From the NCBI RefSeq assembly GCF_003688995.1, contig NZ_PENI01000042.1:22619-86618 (forward strand): DNA of 64,000 nucleotides, given 5' to 3'. Numbering within the stretch: the first letter of the stretch is position 1; each line of letters begins with the position of its first letter. The translations under genes were made by a program, and so were the position numbers. Below are positions 60,610 through 64,000 of this stretch, piece by piece. The DNA is from Streptomyces shenzhenensis (GTDB lineage Bacteria > Actinomycetota > Actinomycetes > Streptomycetales > Streptomycetaceae). The notes beneath the pieces are model-generated. The model saw nothing but the letters and a program-made list of their open reading frames with translations, was not told where the DNA came from and made no database searches.

Positions 60610-61452
60610 TCACTTGACGGAACCGCCGGTGATGCCGGCGGCGATGTACTTCTGGGCGAGGACGAGCAGGACCGCCGCGGGGATCGCGGACAGCACGGAC
60701 GCGGCCATCACCGAGCCCCAGTCCCCGACGTGCGCGCCGATGTACTGGTAGATGCCCAGCGTGACCGGTTTGACGTCGTCGGTGGTGTTCAGGGTCAGCG
60801 CGAACATGAAGTCGCTCCACGAGAACAGGAACGCGAACAGCCCCGAGGTGATCAGGGAGTTGCGGCTCATCGGCAGGACGACCCGGACGAACGTGCGCAC
60901 CGGGCCCGCGCCGTCGACCTGGGCGGCCTCGATGACCTCACCCGGGATCGACACCATGAACGAGCGCATCAGCACGATCGAGAACGGGATGCCGAGCGAG
61001 GCGTCCGCGAGCATCAGGCCGAAGTAGGAGTTGACCAGGCCCAGGTCGACGTACGAGTTGTAGAGCGCGTTGGCGATCACGATGCCCGGCACCATCTGGG
61101 TGATCAGCGTGCCGAACACGATGGTGCGTGAGCCGCGCAGGCCGAACCGGGCCAGCCCGTACGCGGCCGGTGCCGCGACGGCCAGACAGATGGCGACGGC
61201 GCCGAGCGAGACCACCAGCGAGGTCAGCAGGTGCCCGCCCTGATCGCTCAGGGCCTTGGAGAAGCCGGACAGGTCCAGGCTGCCCGGCACCGGGTCGACC
61301 TGGAGCAGCCCCGACTCGGGCTGGAGCGCGGTGTTCAGCATCCAGTACAGCGGGAAGAGCATCACGCACAGGATGAGCACGCCCGCCACGGTGGAGCCCA
61401 GGCGCCGCCTCGGGCCCCGCGGCTTTGTGGCGACCGGTGTGTCAGCGGCCAT
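60610..61452 (-). CDS. Sugar ABC transporter permease (MalG type)
   Basis: 280 residues, six helices. The EAA loop reads EVIEAAQVDGAGPVRTFVRVVLP. Basic N-terminus. It pairs with the MalF-type permease 6 bases upstream. No ATPase gene is in the operon, so the pump probably uses a shared MsiK-type ATPase encoded elsewhere, as in other Streptomyces sugar systems. Confidence 0.92.
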   Translation of the reverse strand: MAADTPVATKPRGPRRRLGSTVAGVLILCVMLFPLYWMLNTALQPESGLLQVDPVPGSLDLSGFSKALSDQGGHLLTSLVVSLGAVAICLAVAAPAAYGLARFGLRGSRTIVFGTLITQMVPGIVIANALYNSYVDLGLVNSYFGLMLADASLGIPFSIVLMRSFMVSIPGEVIEAAQVDGAGPVRTFVRVVLPMSRNSLITSGLFAFLFSWSDFMFALTLNTTDDVKPVTLGIYQYIGAHVGDWGSVMAASVLSAIPAAVLLVLAQKYIAAGITGGSVK

Positions 61453-61458
61453 CGTGGA

Positions 61459-62412
61459 TCACTTCCCCTCGGTGCGGTTGGCCCGCAGATAGAACACCGC
61501 GAACACGGCGGAGATCAGGATGAGTACGTTGCCGACGACCGCGCCCGCCCCGAAGTCCAGCTGGACGAAGGAGTTCTGGTAGGTGAGCGTGCCCAGGGTC
61601 TGGGTGGCGTCGGCGGGGCCGCCGTCGGTCAGCGCGAGGATCAGGTCCAGGATCTTCACGGTCGACATGAAGCCGAGCACGAGGACGACGGTGATCACCG
61701 GCCGCAGCATCGGCAGGGTGATGGAGCGGAACGTCCGCCAGGCCGAGGCGCCGTCCAGGGCGGCCGCCTCGTACAAATCCTTCGGGATCTCCTGCAGACC
61801 GCCGTAGAGGATGACCATGTTGAACGGGATGCCGATCCAGACGTTGACCAGGATCACCGCGAGCAGGGCCATGTCCGGGCTGGTCAGCCATGGGGTGTGG
61901 CCGCCGAGGCCCAGCGTGTCGAGGAAGGAGTTGAGCACGCCGGTGTCCTGGTCGAGGATGCGCCGCCACACGATGCCGGACACCACCATCGGCACCAGCC
62001 AGGGGAGCAGGATCAGCGAGCGCAGCACCCCGTTCAGCGGGAAGCGGCGGTTGAAGAACACGGCGAGCGCGAGGCCGATGCAGAACTGTCCGAGCAGCGA
62101 GCCCGCGGTGAAGACGAGCGTGTGCCACAGCGCCTTGCCGAACAGGGCGTCCCGGAACACATGCGACCAGTTGTCGGTGCCGTTGAAGGGGGCGTCCCCG
62201 GTGAAGAACGTCTTCGGCGTGTAGTGCTGGAAGCTCATCACGACGTTGCGGACGAGCGGGTAGCCGAAGAACAGAAGCATGAAGACGACCGCGGGGGCGA
62301 CGAAACCCCACTGGGTGAGCCGGCGGCGGCGCCGCTGCCGGGCCGGGTCCGGCACGGTGGCCGTGCGGGGCGGCCGGGCGGCGGCCGGAGCGGTGACGGT
62401 GGACGTGGTCAT
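61459..62412 (-). CDS. Sugar ABC transporter permease (MalF type)
   Basis: 317 residues, six helices after a basic N-terminus (RQRRRRRLTQWGFVAPAVVF). EAA loop: KDLYEAAALDGASAWRTFRSITLP. It partners the MalG-type permease downstream and starts 11 bases after the binding-protein stop. Substrate as for the whole operon. Confidence 0.92.
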   Translation of the reverse strand: MTTSTVTAPAAARPPRTATVPDPARQRRRRRLTQWGFVAPAVVFMLLFFGYPLVRNVVMSFQHYTPKTFFTGDAPFNGTDNWSHVFRDALFGKALWHTLVFTAGSLLGQFCIGLALAVFFNRRFPLNGVLRSLILLPWLVPMVVSGIVWRRILDQDTGVLNSFLDTLGLGGHTPWLTSPDMALLAVILVNVWIGIPFNMVILYGGLQEIPKDLYEAAALDGASAWRTFRSITLPMLRPVITVVLVLGFMSTVKILDLILALTDGGPADATQTLGTLTYQNSFVQLDFGAGAVVGNVLILISAVFAVFYLRANRTEGK

Positions 62413-62423
62413 GTGCGCGTACC

Positions 62424-63683
62424 TCAGTTCCCGCTCGTGGCCCGCTGCTGGGCCCGCGTGAGGGCGGCCTGGCTGGACTGGCCGGTCAGGGCGGACTGGA
62501 AGGCGCTCTGCAGGGCGAGCGAGACGCTCGACCAGCCTGCGCCGAGTTTGGCCGTACGGGACCGCGCCGCGGCCACCTGGTCGGCGAGGGCGTCCAGTTC
62601 GGGCACCCGCTTGCGCCAGACGGCGGCGGCCTTCTCGTTGGCGGGGACCATCCAGCTGTTGAGCGCGTAGGTCAGCTGCTCCCGCTCGCCGGACAGACAG
62701 GCGACGATCCGCGCGGCCGTCCGCTCGCGCTGCTCGTCCCCGGTGTTGGGCACGGTGAGCACGGCGCCGCCGAGCGGGCCGACCGACGCGTCACCGGCCT
62801 TCGGCACCGGGATCCTGGCGATGCCCCAGTGCAGGGACTTCTTGGTGTTGAGGGTCTCGACCTGCCACGGCCCGTTGATCATCATGGCCGCGTTGCCCGC
62901 CATGAACTGGTCGTTGACGTCCGCCTGTGTCCAGCTGACCGTGGACTTCGACAGCGAGCCGTCCTTCAGCAGGCTCTTCCAGTAGTCGAGGGCGGCCACG
63001 ACCTGCGGGCTGTCCAGCCGGGTCTCGTCGCCGCCGTTCGACCACATGAACGGGGTGAACTGGAAGACGCCGTCCTCGGCGCCGCCCGCGCTGAGCGCCA
63101 CGCCGTAGCGCTTGCCCTGGGTGAGTTTCTTCGCGGTCTCGCGCAGCTCGGCCCAGGTGGTGGGGACCGGCAGCCCGGCCTCGTCGAGGACGTCCTTGTT
63201 GTAGAAGAGCGCGAGGGTGTTCACGGACCGGGCCGCGCCGTAGTACGTGCCCTGGTAGGAGCCGAAGTTGACGATGCCTTCGGGGATGTCCCGGGTGCTC
63301 AGCCCGAGCGTGCGGAGGTCGGTGAGACCCCCGGCATCGGCGAAGGTCGGCATCTCGGAGGCGTCGAACTGCACGATGTCCGGCAGGGACTTGGAGGAGG
63401 CCATGCGCAGTGCCTTCGTCATCACCTGTGCCGCCGGAACGCTCTGCTGCTCGATGGTGACGCCCAGCTGCTTGCCGCAGCGGGCCATCGCCTCGGCGTC
63501 CCAGCGGTGGTACGACTCGTCGGTCGAGGAGTTCATCACGGTGTACGCGCCGGCGTCACGTTGCTGGCCGCAACCGGTCAACGCCGCCGCGGAGATCAGG
63601 ACGGAGACGGCGGCGAACGGCGCGACGACTCGGCGTGAGCGTCCGCGCCCGCCGGGCGCGGCGGCCGGAGGATGTGCTGTCAC
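62424..63683 (-). CDS. Extracellular sugar-binding lipoprotein
   Basis: 419 residues of binding-protein cluster B. Lipobox AALTGC near residue 38 after a long basic N-terminus. Mature motifs include PDIVQFDASEMPTFADAGGL, LALFYNKDVLDEAGLPVPTTW and FMAGNAAMMINGPWQ. It delivers oligosaccharide to the two permeases. GTG 63683 follows AAGGG by 8 bases. Probably first gene of the importer-GH1 operon. Confidence 0.9.
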   Translation of the reverse strand: MTAHPPAAAPGGRGRSRRVVAPFAAVSVLISAAALTGCGQQRDAGAYTVMNSSTDESYHRWDAEAMARCGKQLGVTIEQQSVPAAQVMTKALRMASSKSLPDIVQFDASEMPTFADAGGLTDLRTLGLSTRDIPEGIVNFGSYQGTYYGAARSVNTLALFYNKDVLDEAGLPVPTTWAELRETAKKLTQGKRYGVALSAGGAEDGVFQFTPFMWSNGGDETRLDSPQVVAALDYWKSLLKDGSLSKSTVSWTQADVNDQFMAGNAAMMINGPWQVETLNTKKSLHWGIARIPVPKAGDASVGPLGGAVLTVPNTGDEQRERTAARIVACLSGEREQLTYALNSWMVPANEKAAAVWRKRVPELDALADQVAAARSRTAKLGAGWSSVSLALQSAFQSALTGQSSQAALTRAQQRATSGN

Positions 63684-63792
63684 GGTGGGTGCCCTTGGGT
63701 GCGAGGGGGTGCCGGCCCGCCCGCACGACCACGGTGTCGTGCGGGGGCTGGGGGGGGTGGTCCGCGGGCACCGGCCGGCCCGCGAGGAGGAG

Positions 63793-63999
63793 TCAGCGGA
63801 CGCCGAGGAGGTGGTCCATGGCGAGTTGGTCGAGGTGTTCGAAGGCCATGCCGCGGGCGGCGGCGGTCTCGATGTCGAAGTCCTCGTAGGCGGTGCGGTC
63901 CGCGAGCAGTGCCTGGAGGCCGTCGGCGGCGGTGGGCCGGGCGAGCTGGTCGAGGCGGGCGGCCGTGAGGGCCTGCTGGACCTCGGGGTCGGCGCGGAA
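63793..63999 (-). CDS. xylA: Xylose isomerase, C-terminal end (partial)
   Basis: The last 68 codons are readable on the minus strand: RADPEVQQALTAARLDQLA, ARPTAADGLQALLADRTAYE and the closing AAARGMAFEHLDQLAMDHLL then GVR-stop. This is the C-terminus of Streptomyces-type xylose isomerase, which converts xylose to xylulose. The start lies beyond the window. It is transcribed in the same direction as the importer operon, 110 bases upstream of it. Confidence 0.88.
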   Translation of the reverse strand, partial: FRADPEVQQALTAARLDQLARPTAADGLQALLADRTAYEDFDIETAAARGMAFEHLDQLAMDHLLGVR

Positions 64000-64000
64000 G

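Overview
The window is high-GC DNA with strong G/C third-position bias, GTG/TTG starts, purine-rich Shine-Dalgarno sites and U-less hairpin terminators. With gene content such as an SlaA-type phospholipase A2, a SecDF fusion paralogue, Rv1733c and DUF6086 proteins, this points to a Streptomyces chromosome. No rRNA, tRNA or CRISPR array was seen.

Layout. 1-3.9 kb: end of pyruvate carboxylase, a MarR regulator beside an MFS exporter with a fused universal-stress domain, and a small membrane protein. 3.9-7.8 kb: formaldehyde-dehydrogenase-like enzyme, membrane acyltransferase, HD hydrolase. 7.85-8.96 kb: a degenerate non-coding repeat array. 9-17.5 kb: a YtfQ/YtfR/YtfT/YjfF-type sugar ABC importer, a LacI regulator and a secreted PA14-GH2 glycosidase, with similar operators in front of importer and enzyme (galactofuranose is the best guess). 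17.9-18.7 kb: a methyltransferase gene broken by a MITE-like element. 18.7-26.6 kb: SecDF paralogue, NarL-type two-component system, then a divergent stress-like group (two DksA/TraR zinc-finger proteins, an actin-like ATPase, an Rv1733c protein). 26.6-34.7 kb: mixed genes, including an ABC-F ribosome-protection gene with a leader peptide and attenuator, MsrA, a 19-residue hydrophobic peptide gene, phospholipase A2 and an AraC/GyrI regulator.

35.1-44.2 kb is the most interesting part: a five-gene non-ribosomal peptide locus. SbnA and SbnB enzymes should make 2,3-diaminopropionate (Dap). A small NRPS (truncated C, A, PCP, TE) should activate it, an Fe(II)/2-oxoglutarate oxygenase should modify it, and a separate PCP plus six-TM, three-domain membrane protein has the topology of the poly-lysine synthetase (Pls) C-terminal half. 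It reads as a split, two-protein version of a Pls-type amino-acid homopolymer synthetase.

44.3-46.7 kb holds a secreted nuclease. 47-57.8 kb is a steroid C/D-ring (HIP) catabolic regulon: SDRs, IpdE1/E2-like dehydrogenases, EchA20, IpdC, FadA6, IpdA, IpdB and KstR2, with three KstR2-like operators at the divergent promoters. 57.9-64 kb holds a ROK regulator, a GH1 beta-glucosidase, a sugar ABC importer and the end of xylose isomerase, cut by the window edge.
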